A stretch of 64,000 bases of DNA from Desulfuromonas soudanensis (GTDB lineage Bacteria > Desulfobacterota > Desulfuromonadia > Desulfuromonadales > WTL). The position numbers and the translations under genes are program-made. Below the pieces are notes generated by a model. It did not search any database. It saw only the letters and a program-made list of their open reading frames with translations, and was not told the origin of the DNA. The stretch covers positions 1,488,001 through 1,552,000 of the forward strand of contig NZ_CP010802.1 in NCBI RefSeq assembly GCF_001278055.1. The letters run 5' to 3'. How positions within the stretch are numbered: the first letter of the stretch is position 1; every line of letters starts with the position of its first letter. This document shows, piece by piece, positions 1-11,589 of the stretch.

Positions 1-2184
<2,184 letters not shown>

Positions 2185-2265
2185 AAATCCGTGCTATTGT
2201 CGGTGGCGTTTTTCCCATCCTGTGAGCCCGAAACTGTTGCAAATAACCCAAGGAGGAATCAATCA

Positions 2266-2589
2266 ATGAACCTGTTCGGAGTTTCTGAAGCCTACGCCAT
2301 GGCCGCCAACGGCGGTGCCGAGGGGGGACGTCCCGGTTACGAGGGCGTTATCATGCTGGTCATCATGTTCGCCATCTTCTACTTCCTGCTCATCCGTCCC
2401 CAGCAGAAGCGGGCCAAGGAACACCGGCAGCTGGTGGAGTCCCTCAAGGTTGGGGATGCTGTTGTGACCGCCGGCGGAGTTCACGGCAAGGTGACGGCGC
2501 TGCAGGATACCGTGATCACCATCGAGGTGGCGACCGGTGTCAAGATCCGGGTGAATCGCTCATCGATCGTGGGGACCAAGCAGGAGTAG
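2266..2589 (+). CDS. yajC: preprotein translocase subunit YajC
   Basis: YajC is the small single-pass inner-membrane partner of SecDF in the Sec holotranslocon. The 107-residue protein has an N-terminal membrane helix (about residues 28-48, GVIMLVIMFAIFYFLLIRP) followed by the family motif RPQQKRAKEHRQLVESLKVG and a soluble KOW-like domain (VVTAGGVHGKVTAL). The ATG at 2266 is chosen because AGGAGG sits ten bases upstream at 2251-2256. A longer in-frame extension to 2191 has no homology. It precedes secD and secF on the same strand, the usual order. Confidence 0.95.
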   Translation: MNLFGVSEAYAMAANGGAEGGRPGYEGVIMLVIMFAIFYFLLIRPQQKRAKEHRQLVESLKVGDAVVTAGGVHGKVTALQDTVITIEVATGVKIRVNRSSIVGTKQE

Positions 2590-2675
2590 CCGCCACGATT
2601 CGCGTTCTTCACCTTCCGGGCGGCGTCGCCAGGCGACGTCGTCCGTAAAGCATCCGAAAGGAGATAGTAGCTGCC

Positions 2676-4274
2676 ATGTCCAAGAGCATCAAGTTGCGCG
2701 GAGGCCTGATCCTGCTGGTCCTTCTCGTCTCACTGGCCTCGCTGGCTCCCACGGTGATCCGGGAGGGGCTCCCCTCCTGGTGGACCGGGAGCTTTGATCC
2801 CATCCATCTCGGCCTCGACCTGCAGGGCGGGATGCATCTGGTCCTGGGTGTCGAGGTGGATAAGGCAGTCGAAAGCCGCCTCGACAGCACCATCGACCAG
2901 GCCGAAACCCTCCTCCGGGAAAAGGACATCATCTTCAAGCGCGTCAGCCGCCGCGCCGGCGACGGCCTCGCCGTCACCGTCTATGACCAGGCGGCCGGTG
3001 CCCAGGTCGATGCGATCATGGCCGAAAGCTTTCCCAACCTCGAGGCTCTGACCGTCACCGACGAGGGAGGGTACATCCAGAAGAACTACCGGCTCAGCGA
3101 CCGGGAGATCGACGAGATCAAGGATTACGCCGTGCGCCAGGCTCTGGAAACGCTTCGCAACCGGGTCGATCAGTTCGGCGTCAGCGAGCCGACCCTGCAG
3201 CGTCAGAGCGGCAACCGCATCCTGATTCAGCTCCCCGGAGTCGATGATCCCCAGCGGGCCATCGATCTCCTCGGAAAGACCGCCCGTCTCGAATTCAAGA
3301 TGGTGGCCGAAGACGTCAATCCCCAGGACGCTCTCAAAGGGAACCTCCCCCCCGGAACCCAACTCCTCTATGAGCGCCGGGTGGACAAGAGCACCGGCGC
3401 CGTCTCCGAAATCCCCCTGGTGGTTCAGACCAAGACCGTCCTTACCGGCGATCTCCTCTCCGACGCCCAGGTGCGGATCGACACCCGCTACAACGACCCC
3501 TATGTCGCCATGGATTTCAACGCCGTCGGCGCCAAGCGTTTCGATCAGATTACCGCCGCCAACGTCGGCAAGCGGATGGCCATTGTCCTGGACGATACCG
3601 TCTACTCGGCCCCGGTGATTCGCGAGCGGATTTCCGGCGGCAGCGCCCAGGTCAGCGGCTCCTTCACCGAGCAGGAAGCGACCGACCTGGCCATCGTCCT
3701 GCGGGCCGGATCCCTCCCCGCTCCCGTGACGATCCTTGAAGACCGCACCGTCGGCCCCTCCCTGGGGCTCGATTCGATCAACAAGGGGATTTTCTCGGTC
3801 CTCATCGGCGGCGCCCTGGTGGTGGTGCTGATGCTGGTTTATTACAACCTCTCCGGGCTCGTTGCCAACATCGCCCTGATCCTCAATGTGGTCTTTATCA
3901 TGGCGCTCCTTTCGCTGTTCAAGGCGACCCTGACCCTGCCGGGGATCGCCGGGATCGTCCTGACCGTCGGCATGGCCGTCGACGCCAACGTGCTGATCTT
4001 CGAGAGGATCCGCGAGGAACTGCGCCTCGGCAAGACGCCGCGCAACGCCGTCGATTCCGGGTACGCCAAGGCCTTTGTGACAATCATCGACGCCAATGTC
4101 ACCACCTTGATTGCGGCCCTGGTTCTCTTTCAGTTCGGCACCGGGGCGGTCAAGGGGTTTGCCGTGACCCTGTCCATCGGCATCCTCGCCTCCCTCTTTA
4201 CCGCGATCTTCGTGACACGGGTTATTTTCGACTTTTTCCTGGAACGCCGCCAGGTCAAACGGCTGAGCATATAA
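2676..4274 (+). CDS. secD: protein translocase subunit SecD
   Basis: SecD uses the proton motive force with SecF to finish protein export on the periplasmic side. The 532-residue protein has an N-terminal membrane helix (about residues 9-27), the SecD/F signature DLQGGMHLVLGV, a large periplasmic domain with the P1 segment (ALETLRNRVDQFGVSEP), and a C-terminal block of five to six helices (about 365-525) of the RND type ending in a charged tail (ERRQVKRLSI). The motif GMAVDANVLIFERIREEL carries the conserved Asp/Arg pair. A GAAAGGAGAT ribosome site lies 12 bases upstream of the ATG. secF starts 10 bases after the stop. Confidence 0.97.
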   Translation: MSKSIKLRGGLILLVLLVSLASLAPTVIREGLPSWWTGSFDPIHLGLDLQGGMHLVLGVEVDKAVESRLDSTIDQAETLLREKDIIFKRVSRRAGDGLAVTVYDQAAGAQVDAIMAESFPNLEALTVTDEGGYIQKNYRLSDREIDEIKDYAVRQALETLRNRVDQFGVSEPTLQRQSGNRILIQLPGVDDPQRAIDLLGKTARLEFKMVAEDVNPQDALKGNLPPGTQLLYERRVDKSTGAVSEIPLVVQTKTVLTGDLLSDAQVRIDTRYNDPYVAMDFNAVGAKRFDQITAANVGKRMAIVLDDTVYSAPVIRERISGGSAQVSGSFTEQEATDLAIVLRAGSLPAPVTILEDRTVGPSLGLDSINKGIFSVLIGGALVVVLMLVYYNLSGLVANIALILNVVFIMALLSLFKATLTLPGIAGIVLTVGMAVDANVLIFERIREELRLGKTPRNAVDSGYAKAFVTIIDANVTTLIAALVLFQFGTGAVKGFAVTLSIGILASLFTAIFVTRVIFDFFLERRQVKRLSI

Positions 4275-4284
4275 GGAGGACCGG

Positions 4285-5220
4285 ATGGAGTTCATCAAGC
4301 CAGATATCAATCTCGATTTTATCGGCAAGCGCAAGATTGCCCTGATCTTTTCGGCTTTCCTGATCCTCGCCGGCCTCGTCTCCCTGGTCGTCAAAGGGGG
4401 ACCGTCCTACGGCATCGATTTCGCCGGCGGTACCCTGGTCCAGATCAAGTTCGTCGAAGCGACCGACCCCGCCCGGATCAAGGAGGCTCTGGCCCCCCTG
4501 ACCCTGGGAGGGCTGACGGTGCAGCAGTTCGGCGACGAGGCCAACGAATTCCTGGTTCGCGCCCAGGAGACCAGCGGCGCCATGGAGAGCCTTTCCCGCA
4601 ACATCAAGACGACCCTCGAAACCCGATACGGGGCGGGACAGGTCGATGTGCGGCGCACCGAGATGGTCGGGCCCCAGGTCGGAAAGGACCTCCGTCAAAA
4701 GGGGCTCTTCGCCATTTTTTACGCTCTGATCGGCATCCTCGTCTACGTCACCTGGCGCTTCGAATTCCGTTTCGCCGTCGCGGCGATCCTCGCCCTGTTT
4801 CATGACGTGATCATCACTCTCGGTGTCTTCTCCATCTTCGGCAAGGAGATCGACCTGCCGATCATCGCCGCTTTTCTGGCGATCATCGGTTATTCCCTCA
4901 ACGACACCATCATCGTCTGCGACCGGATCCGCGAGAACATGGGACGCCATGCCAAGGACGGCTTTGCCGCCATCGTCAATCGCAGCATCAACGAAACCCT
5001 CTCCCGGACCCTCCTCACCTCCGGGACGACGCTGATCGTGGTTCTGGCCCTCTTCATCTTCGGCGGCGGGGTCATCCACAACTTCGCCTTTGCGCTCCTG
5101 GTGGGGATACTGATCGGTACCTATTCGTCGATTTATGTGGCCAGCGCCCTGCTGGTCTTCTGGGATGACTACCGGGCCCGCAAGGGGGCCCTCGCCGGAG
5201 CCAAGGGAGGGGCGGCATGA
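4285..5220 (+). CDS. secF: protein translocase subunit SecF
   Basis: SecF pairs with SecD in the membrane. The first helix is at about residues 15-33, followed by the signature YGIDFAGGTLVQIKF, a short periplasmic domain, and five C-terminal helices with the motif AFLAIIGYSLNDTIIVCDRIREN, which matches the conserved Asp-Arg region of SecF. At 311 residues it is full length. AAGGAGG sits just before the ATG. The stop codon overlaps the start of the next gene (ATGA), showing translational coupling to the TPR protein. Confidence 0.97.
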   Translation: MEFIKPDINLDFIGKRKIALIFSAFLILAGLVSLVVKGGPSYGIDFAGGTLVQIKFVEATDPARIKEALAPLTLGGLTVQQFGDEANEFLVRAQETSGAMESLSRNIKTTLETRYGAGQVDVRRTEMVGPQVGKDLRQKGLFAIFYALIGILVYVTWRFEFRFAVAAILALFHDVIITLGVFSIFGKEIDLPIIAAFLAIIGYSLNDTIIVCDRIRENMGRHAKDGFAAIVNRSINETLSRTLLTSGTTLIVVLALFIFGGGVIHNFAFALLVGILIGTYSSIYVASALLVFWDDYRARKGALAGAKGGAA

Positions 5221-5783
5221 AAAAGGAAACCTTCTTTCTCGTCGCCGGAGCCCTGATCATCGGTCTTCTGGTCGGCCTGCTGGTCAGCAAGGGGAAAAAG
5301 GAACCGTCTAGCGCTGTGCCGCCGGCGTCCCAGGCTCCTGCCGTCAATTTTCAGCAGAATCTCGGCCTTCTTGAGGAACTGGTCGCCAAGGACCCCACAA
5401 ACCGCAATGCCTGGGTGCAGCTGGGGCACGGCTACTTCGATTCCGACCAATATATCAAGGCCATCGAGGCCTACAACAAGGTCCTCGAGCTCGATCCCAA
5501 CGACCCCGACATCCTCACCGATCAGGGGGTCATGTTCCGGGCCCTCGGCTGGTACGACAAGGCGGTGGACAACTTTGTCAAGGCCAACCAGCTCAACCCC
5601 CTGCACGCCCAGAGCCTCTATAACCTGGGGGTGGTCTATCGCTATGATCTGAAGGATCTCGACAAGGCCAGAGCGGCCTGGAAAAAGTATCTGGCCCTCA
5701 ATCCCGTCGGTCCCGGAGCCGAGCAGATTCGCGCCGAGATGGAGTTTCTCGAGAGTCACCCCCCCCTGCCGCAGGGGAAATAA
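5217..5783 (+). CDS. membrane-anchored TPR protein
   Basis: This 188-residue protein has a single N-terminal membrane helix (about residues 5-23, FLVAGALIIGLLVGLLVSKG), a Ser/Pro linker and three to four tetratricopeptide repeats (for example NAWVQLGHGYFDSDQYIKAIEAY and NDPDILTDQGVMFRALGWYDKAVD). TPR arrays bind protein partners, and here the array should face the periplasm. The start overlaps the secF stop by 4 bases, so it belongs to the sec operon, and a strong terminator follows. A role as an accessory for export or assembly is inference from position only. The CcmH/NrfG-type TPR proteins are a similar architecture. Confidence 0.85.
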   Translation: MKKETFFLVAGALIIGLLVGLLVSKGKKEPSSAVPPASQAPAVNFQQNLGLLEELVAKDPTNRNAWVQLGHGYFDSDQYIKAIEAYNKVLELDPNDPDILTDQGVMFRALGWYDKAVDNFVKANQLNPLHAQSLYNLGVVYRYDLKDLDKARAAWKKYLALNPVGPGAEQIRAEMEFLESHPPLPQGK

Positions 5784-5795
5784 GTCAGACAACGG

Positions 5796-5829
5796 CGGGC
5801 CGGGGTACATCCCCCGGCCCGTTTTTTTT
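5796..5829 (+). terminator. intrinsic terminator of the yajC-secDF-TPR operon
   Basis: The arms GGGCCGGGG (5797-5805) and CCCCGGCCC (5812-5820) form a perfect GC stem with one more C-G pair at its base, followed by eight T. It sits 13 bases after the TPR stop codon and 12 bases before the next start. Confidence 0.92.
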
Positions 5830-5840
5830 AGGAGGACCCC

Positions 5841-6719
5841 GTGTCGCTACGCGGATTCTTGCCCTGCCGGGCTATCGTTGCCCTTCTCTGCTCTCTCCCC
5901 TTTTTGACATCCTGTCTGGTTGCTTCTCCGCCGGTCTCCGGGTCCTTGGAGGGGGACCATCTCTGGCGCGGCACCGTGCGGATCGCCGGCGATCTGGTGG
6001 TCGCCGAAGGAGCGCATCTGGTCATCGCCCCCGGGAGCGAGATCGTCTTTCTGCCGCCGATCGAGGGGGAAGGGGAGTGGACCGAACACCCCCACTTTCC
6101 CGGAAGCGAACTGATCGTGCGCGGATCGATCGCCGCCGAGGGGACGGCCGATAAGCCGATCACCTTCCGTTACCTTGACGCCGCCGCTCCTCCGGGGAGC
6201 TGGGGGGGGGTCAATCTGGTCGCCAGCCCCCACGCCCGTTTCAGGTACTGCCGTTTCACCCAGGCCGACAGCGCCCTGCACAGCCAGGGCTCCACCGTCT
6301 CCGTCGAAGACTCCCTCTTTGAGAACAATCTGGTCGGAATCCGCTTTCATTCCTCGGAGATTTCCATCGAACACAACCTTCTGCGCCGCAACGGCACCGC
6401 CATCCGCTTTCATTTCGGCGCGCCGGTCATCTCCCGCAACGACATCCGCGACAACGACAAGGGCTTTTTCGTGACCTCCTACCCCCGGGACTACCGCATC
6501 GAGGGCAACAACATCGTCGGCAACGGCCGCAGCGTCGTTCTCGGCGAGGAGGTTCCCGACGATCTGATTTTGGCGGGGAATTTCTGGGGGGAGACGGATC
6601 CGGCGCGGATAGAAGATGATTTTGTCGATGGAAGGAGAATCGACTATCTCGGTGAGGTCCTCTATCGCCCCTTTGCCGGCGAACCGTTCGCCGATGCGGG
6701 GACGACATGGAACCGGTGA
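5841..6719 (+). CDS. NosD-like right-handed beta-helix lipoprotein
   Basis: A 292-residue exported lipoprotein. The GTG start at 5841 follows AGGAGGA and gives a signal peptide with the lipobox LTSC (Cys about residue 25). The rest is a parallel beta-helix: repeated short segments such as FRYCRFTQADSALHSQGSTV, VEDSLFENNLVGIRF, IEHNLLRRNGTAIRF and ISRNDIRDNDKGFFV match NosD/PbH1-type repeats. Such proteins usually bind carbohydrates or are structural surface proteins, and no catalytic residues could be assigned. The 3' end overlaps recJ by 13 bases, suggesting co-transcription. Substrate and function are unknown. Confidence 0.85.
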   Translation: MSLRGFLPCRAIVALLCSLPFLTSCLVASPPVSGSLEGDHLWRGTVRIAGDLVVAEGAHLVIAPGSEIVFLPPIEGEGEWTEHPHFPGSELIVRGSIAAEGTADKPITFRYLDAAAPPGSWGGVNLVASPHARFRYCRFTQADSALHSQGSTVSVEDSLFENNLVGIRFHSSEISIEHNLLRRNGTAIRFHFGAPVISRNDIRDNDKGFFVTSYPRDYRIEGNNIVGNGRSVVLGEEVPDDLILAGNFWGETDPARIEDDFVDGRRIDYLGEVLYRPFAGEPFADAGTTWNR

Positions 6720-8428
6720 CCGTGCGCCGCTGGGCGCCGCGGGGTGCCGAGCCCGGTGTCGAGGAGATCGCCCTTCTTGCAGCCGGCCTCGGGGTCTCCC
6801 CTCTGGCGGCCGCAGCTCTCTGGGGGCGCGGCGTGCAGACCGTCGCCGCCGGCCGGGTCTTTCTCGATGCCGGCCTTGCGGCCCTCCCCGATCCCTTTCT
6901 CCTTTCGGGGATGGAGCGGGGGGTCGAGCGCCTCGTCGCCGCCATCGAGGGGGGGGAGGGGATCGCCGTCCACGGCGACTACGATGTCGACGGCATCACC
7001 GGCACCGCCCTTCTGGTGGAAACCCTGCGGGCCTTCGGCGCCGTCGTCGACTATCATATCCCCCTGCGCCTCAAGGACGGCTACGGCCTTTCCGCCGAGG
7101 CGTTGCGCCGGGCCGCGGCCGCCGGAGCCCGGGTGGCCCTCTCCGTCGACTGCGGCGTCTCCGCCCTCGAAGAGGGGCGCCTGGCCCGAGAGCTCGGCCT
7201 CGATCTGATCATCACCGACCACCATCAACCCCCGGAGACCCTTCCCGAGGCTTTGGCCATCATCAATCCCCACCTCCCCGAAAGTCCCTTTCCGGCGCGG
7301 GAGCTCTCCGGCGTCGGGGTCGCCTTCTTCCTGATGATCGCCCTGCGCAAGACCCTGCGGGAACGGGGAGCCTTCGCCTCCTCTCCCGAGCCCGATCTGC
7401 GCCGCTCCTTAGACCTTGTCGCCCTCGGCACCATCGCCGATGTCGTCCCCCTGACCGGCGTCAACCGCATCCTCACCCGATTCGGCCTCGAGCTTCTCGG
7501 TCGCGCCGGCCGTCCCGGGGTCGCGGCCCTGAAGGCGGTGGCGGCGGTCAAGGAGATGAACGCCTCCGCCGTCGGCTTTCGCCTCGGACCGCGCCTCAAT
7601 GCCGCCGGTCGTCTGGAGGATGCGGCCCTGGGCGTCGATCTCCTCCTCGAAACCTCTCCGGCCCGTGCAGGAGAGATCGCCAGTCACCTCGACGGTCTCA
7701 ACCGCGAGCGCCAGCAACTCGAGCAGGAGACGCTGTCTCAGGCCATCGAGCGCCTCGATGAAGGAGGGGAGGGGGGGGAGCGTTCCATCGTCCTCGCCGA
7801 TGAGCGCTGGCATCCGGGAGTGATCGGCATCGTCGCCAGCCGCCTGGTGGAGCGCTATCACCGTCCGACGATCCTCATCGCCCTCGAAAACGGTCAGGGA
7901 AAGGGATCGGCCCGGTCCATCGCCGGCTTTCATCTCTATTGCGCCCTGCAGGACTGCAGCGAATTTCTAGCCGGATTCGGCGGACATCAGTACGCCGCCG
8001 GCCTCTCCATCGCCGGTGAGGCCGTGGACGCCTTTACCGCAGCCCTCGACGGGGTGGCGCACCGGATTCTCAGCGCCGAAGATCTGGTTCCCAAGCTTTC
8101 CCACGACGGCGAGATCCTCCTTGAGGACATCACCCGCGAGTCCCTCGGGGAGCTGGCGAAGCTGGCCCCCTTCGGCGCCGGCAATCCCGAGCCGGCCTTC
8201 GTCGCCAGGGGCTTGCGGGCCCAGCAGATCAGCGTCGTCGGTGAGAAGCACCTCCGGTTCACCGCCCGCCAGGGGGGGTATTCCATTCCCTGCATCGCCT
8301 TCGGCATGGTAGACCGCCGCACCGAGCTCGAGGGAGAATTCGATCTTCTCTTCCATCCCGGACTCAACGAGTTCCGCAATAACGTTTCCGTGCAGTTGCG
8401 GGTTCGGGATATCCGACCATCTGTCTGA
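6707..8428 (+). CDS. recJ: single-stranded-DNA-specific exonuclease RecJ
   Basis: RecJ degrades single-stranded DNA 5' to 3' in recombination and mismatch repair. The DHH phosphoesterase motifs are complete: AVHGDYDVDGITGTALL (motif I), LSVDCGVSALEEG (II), LIITDHHQPPETLPEA (III, the DHH), and GPRLNAAGRLEDA (IV region). The DHHA1 domain follows with HPGVIGIVASRLVERY, GKGSARSI and FGGHQYAAGLSI. At 573 residues it is normal length. The ATG at 6707 overlaps the upstream stop, and no terminator separates the two genes. Confidence 0.97.
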   Translation: MEPVTVRRWAPRGAEPGVEEIALLAAGLGVSPLAAAALWGRGVQTVAAGRVFLDAGLAALPDPFLLSGMERGVERLVAAIEGGEGIAVHGDYDVDGITGTALLVETLRAFGAVVDYHIPLRLKDGYGLSAEALRRAAAAGARVALSVDCGVSALEEGRLARELGLDLIITDHHQPPETLPEALAIINPHLPESPFPARELSGVGVAFFLMIALRKTLRERGAFASSPEPDLRRSLDLVALGTIADVVPLTGVNRILTRFGLELLGRAGRPGVAALKAVAAVKEMNASAVGFRLGPRLNAAGRLEDAALGVDLLLETSPARAGEIASHLDGLNRERQQLEQETLSQAIERLDEGGEGGERSIVLADERWHPGVIGIVASRLVERYHRPTILIALENGQGKGSARSIAGFHLYCALQDCSEFLAGFGGHQYAAGLSIAGEAVDAFTAALDGVAHRILSAEDLVPKLSHDGEILLEDITRESLGELAKLAPFGAGNPEPAFVARGLRAQQISVVGEKHLRFTARQGGYSIPCIAFGMVDRRTELEGEFDLLFHPGLNEFRNNVSVQLRVRDIRPSV

Positions 8429-8925
8429 TCCTGTGTGCCTCTCTTACTAAAAGACGATGGCGAGAACCCCGACAATCATCCCACTGGAATCCTTCATATA
8501 TGGCGGCTGCGCTAAATATGACGGAAACTGCAACCAATTTTCTCTCCTCCCCGTAATCATCCCTTTAGTTTTCCCTTTTACAATCAGGTAGTTGTGTCAC
8601 TAGTGTTGTGCCATTGATATGGCATGGTAATTGCGAAATGAATTCCGGTTGATTCCAATCCCTTTCTGTGGACCTGTATCGAAATCGGATCCTATTCAGC
8701 AGCAGCCACCACCATATCTATAACAGTATCTATGACAGCACTGATTATGCTGAAGCCATAAACGGGTCCCTTCATGGCTGTATTGTGGACTCTTTCCGGA
8801 TGGCGTGAGGGTAACAAACCGTGTTGGATGAATAGAGAAAATAACAAGTCGCAAGGATGAGGGTGCTTTGGAATTTTGACAATCCTCAATTAAAACAGTT
8901 CTGGAACAACAAAAGGAGATTTGAG
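8429..8925. other. AT-richer non-coding region before the small peptide/cti genes
   Basis: About 500 bases without a convincing gene. Base composition drops sharply after recJ. The only clear signal is a sigma-54-type promoter at 8620-8634. A 65-codon open frame on the minus strand (8692-8889) has no ribosome site and no recognisable sequence. Confidence 0.6.
8620..8634 (+). promoter_or_regulatory. sigma-54-type promoter (-24/-12)
   Basis: The sequence TGGCATGGTAATTGC matches the TGGCAY-N5-TTGC consensus, with GG and GC 12 bases apart as required. Transcription would begin near 8646 and read into the 35-residue peptide gene and cti, leaving a leader of about 280 bases. No activator gene is adjacent. 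Confidence 0.55.
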
Positions 8926-9033
8926 ATGAATCAGACAGCCGGAGTATTTAGTGGTCAGATGTATATTTGGGTAGGGCTCGCAGCCCTGGTGGTGGTTGCG
9001 GTAGTGTTTAGGAAGATCTTCCGAAACAAATAA
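8926..9033 (+). CDS. 35-residue single-helix membrane peptide
   Basis: A short gene that is easily missed. AAAGGAGAT at 8912-8920 is followed by ATG at 8926. The peptide starts MNQTAGVFSGQMY, continues with a hydrophobic helix (about residues 14-28, IWVGLAALVVVAVVF) and ends with the basic tail RKIFRNK, giving an N-out/C-in topology by the positive-inside rule. It lies between a sigma-54-type promoter and cti on the same strand. No family was recognised. The good ribosome site and clean membrane-peptide layout argue it is real. Confidence 0.65.
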   Translation: MNQTAGVFSGQMYIWVGLAALVVVAVVFRKIFRNK

Positions 9034-9154
9034 TCATACCTCAAGGTCGATTGCTATAGCGCACTCTGTTTCAAAAGGCCGCAAGCATATGCTGCGGTTT
9101 CCGTTCATTCAACTCTGACGCCGCACATGATTTTTCAGTAGAGGTGCACAATTC

Positions 9155-11509
9155 ATGATAATTAAATTCGTTCCCGTTATGGTACTGGCATTATTCTTTG
9201 CCGGATGTGCAGCAAAAGCCCTTCCACCCGTTGAGATAATGTTTCCTACCAGGACCATTGATTATCAGAAAGAGGTTAAGCCGATCCTCGACAAACGCTG
9301 CACCGTTTGCCATTCCTGCTACAACTCGCCCTGTCAGCTCAAACTCGATTCTTTTGAAGGGGCTGACCGTGGGGGAACAAAGAGGGCCATTTACAATTCT
9401 TCACGACTCAGTTCCATGGACCCGACCCGTCTTTTTACCGATGCTCAGTCAACTGCGGAGTGGCGGGAAAAAAAATTCTTCAGCGTGACGGATAGTACTG
9501 TTTCAAACGGATTGAACGATTCGATAATGATTCAGCTTTTGTCCCATAAGATGAAAAACGCGAAGAGTGAGGGTGAGTACCGGTCTGAATCTGAAGATCT
9601 GACATGTTCTGAAAACGGCAAGGAGCTTGGCGGCTATCTGAAAAAACATCCGAATAACGGCATGCCGTTTGGTTTTCCCCCACTCAAGCAGGACGAGTTC
9701 GACATTGTCGCCGGTTGGCTGGTTCAGGGTGCCAAAGGGCCTGATGCCGCACAGCAGGCGGAGCTGATGGCGCAGAAACCAGACGATGCGCTGGCCGTCC
9801 TGAAGTGGGAAGATTTTCTGAACCAGGACGATCCCAAACATGCCATGACGGCACGCTACCTTTACGAACACTTGTTTCTGGCGCATCTGAAGTTCGGAAC
9901 CCCGACCAATGAATTCTACGAACTGGTTCGCTCGAAAACGGCACCCGGTCACCCCCTTGATCTGATCGCCACCGTCCGCCCCTATGACGATCCCGGCGTC
10001 AAGAGGGTCTACTACCGTTTCCGGAAAATTTACTCCACCATCGTCATCAAGACCCATATGGTTTTCAATCTCGACGACACCCAACTGAAGCGGTTCAACG
10101 AACTGTTCATTCAGCCGGAGTGGCTGCAGCCGCCTCATCTGATGAGCTATGCTACGAAAGTGAGCGCCAACCCTTTTGTCGTATTCGAACAGATCCCGCC
10201 GCGCTCGCGCTATCAATTCCTGTTGGATAATGCCCTCTATACCATCATGACTTTCATTCACGGTCCGGTCTGCAAAGGCCAGATCGCCCTCAATGTCATC
10301 GATGATCATTTCTGGGTCATGTTCATGGACCCGGACCATGATTTGAGCGCGACCAATCCAGGTTTTCTGAAGCTGTACGGCGACAAATTGCGGATGCCCA
10401 TTGAGAGTGGGAGCAACCTGGGTATCTTTTCGCTGCTCACCGATGAGCATCGCGCGTCGGCAGTGGAGTTCTACGGGGCCAGGCAGGATCTCTACTCTTC
10501 CTTAAACTATTCCGGTCTCGGCTATGAGTCCATTTGGAAGGGAAACCGGGCCGAAGATGCCCCGATGCTGACCGTCTATCGCCATTTCGACAGTGCCTCG
10601 GTGCATAGGGGGGCTCTGGGTGATCTACCGAAAACAGTATGGGTTATTGATTATCCTCTGTTGGAACGGATCTATTATGCCCTCGTTGCCGGTTTTGACG
10701 TCTATGGCACATCCGCTCATCAGTTGGCCTCGCGGTTCTACATGGATGAACTGCGCGTTGAAGCGGAGAGTTACTTCCTTGATTTTCTTCCACCGGAGAA
10801 TCGGCGGGAGATAATGCAATCGTGGTACAAGGGCGTAGATTATGAGAAAATCAATTACTCCCCTTCCGCCCTGCCTGCAAAAATACTCTTTACATCGAAC
10901 GACCCGAAGCGAGAGTTCGTCGAACATGTCGTGGATAGCCACCTTCTGCCGGCGACAGGGATCGGCTTTGATAAGGTAAATTACCTGCGCGCAGGAGCCG
11001 ATTATTCGCGCCAGCCCGACAAACTTGAAACCGCCGACGACTATCTGCGGGCCATTCGTGCCGTTTCCAGAACCGGAGCGCCATTTTTCGCCCTGGTCAA
11101 TGACAGTAACTCCAATGTTGCCTATGTAAGGATTAGACGGGAGAAGGGTCGCGACGTTGCTTTTTCCGTGGTAATCAATCGCTGGCATAACAATGTCACA
11201 TTCCTGCTCAAAGAAGATAAACACCTCGACCCGTCCAGGGACAGTGCCGACATTATCAATGGTCTCATTGGATCCTATCCGAACTATTTCTTTGATGTGC
11301 AGGAGAAAGATTTCCCTGATTTTATCGATTTCCTTGCCCATTTTGATGCGAGTCAAAAAAATACGGCGCGGATGGTAAAATATGGCGTGAATCGGGCCGA
11401 CGAACGATTATGGGCAACCTATGACTGGTTCCAAAAACGCCATAATGAAGATGAACCGGTGAATGGGGGGCTTTTTGATATGAACCGTTACTATTACATT
11501 GCCCGATAG
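9155..11509 (+). CDS. cti: fatty acid cis/trans isomerase (Cti), haem-motif lipoprotein
   Basis: Cti converts cis-unsaturated membrane fatty acids to trans in the periplasm, stiffening the membrane under solvent or heat stress without new synthesis. The 784-residue protein has a signal peptide with lipobox FAGC (Cys18) and a c-type haem site CTVCH at residues 49-53, which is the hallmark of the family, plus additional nearby Cys (CYNSPC). Further conserved-looking stretches are ETFIHGPVCKGQIALNVIDD-like (about 365-385) and a PNYFFDV segment near the C-terminus. Length fits the family. GC content and codon use are lower than in recJ or pckA, suggesting acquisition. RBS GAGGTG precedes the ATG. 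Assignment rests on overall family resemblance and the haem motif. Confidence 0.88.
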   Translation: MIIKFVPVMVLALFFAGCAAKALPPVEIMFPTRTIDYQKEVKPILDKRCTVCHSCYNSPCQLKLDSFEGADRGGTKRAIYNSSRLSSMDPTRLFTDAQSTAEWREKKFFSVTDSTVSNGLNDSIMIQLLSHKMKNAKSEGEYRSESEDLTCSENGKELGGYLKKHPNNGMPFGFPPLKQDEFDIVAGWLVQGAKGPDAAQQAELMAQKPDDALAVLKWEDFLNQDDPKHAMTARYLYEHLFLAHLKFGTPTNEFYELVRSKTAPGHPLDLIATVRPYDDPGVKRVYYRFRKIYSTIVIKTHMVFNLDDTQLKRFNELFIQPEWLQPPHLMSYATKVSANPFVVFEQIPPRSRYQFLLDNALYTIMTFIHGPVCKGQIALNVIDDHFWVMFMDPDHDLSATNPGFLKLYGDKLRMPIESGSNLGIFSLLTDEHRASAVEFYGARQDLYSSLNYSGLGYESIWKGNRAEDAPMLTVYRHFDSASVHRGALGDLPKTVWVIDYPLLERIYYALVAGFDVYGTSAHQLASRFYMDELRVEAESYFLDFLPPENRREIMQSWYKGVDYEKINYSPSALPAKILFTSNDPKREFVEHVVDSHLLPATGIGFDKVNYLRAGADYSRQPDKLETADDYLRAIRAVSRTGAPFFALVNDSNSNVAYVRIRREKGRDVAFSVVINRWHNNVTFLLKEDKHLDPSRDSADIINGLIGSYPNYFFDVQEKDFPDFIDFLAHFDASQKNTARMVKYGVNRADERLWATYDWFQKRHNEDEPVNGGLFDMNRYYYIAR

Positions 11510-11589
11510 AAAACCAGGCGAGGAAGAAAAATCGTCGGTTACCTAAGTTCGGCAACAGGGCACATTCCAAAAGAAAGAGAGGGGGGAAC

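Noticed and set aside
8692-8889. A 65-codon minus-strand frame in the gap before cti
   Set aside because: No ribosome site, and it lies inside the predicted leader of the sigma-54-type promoter on the other strand.
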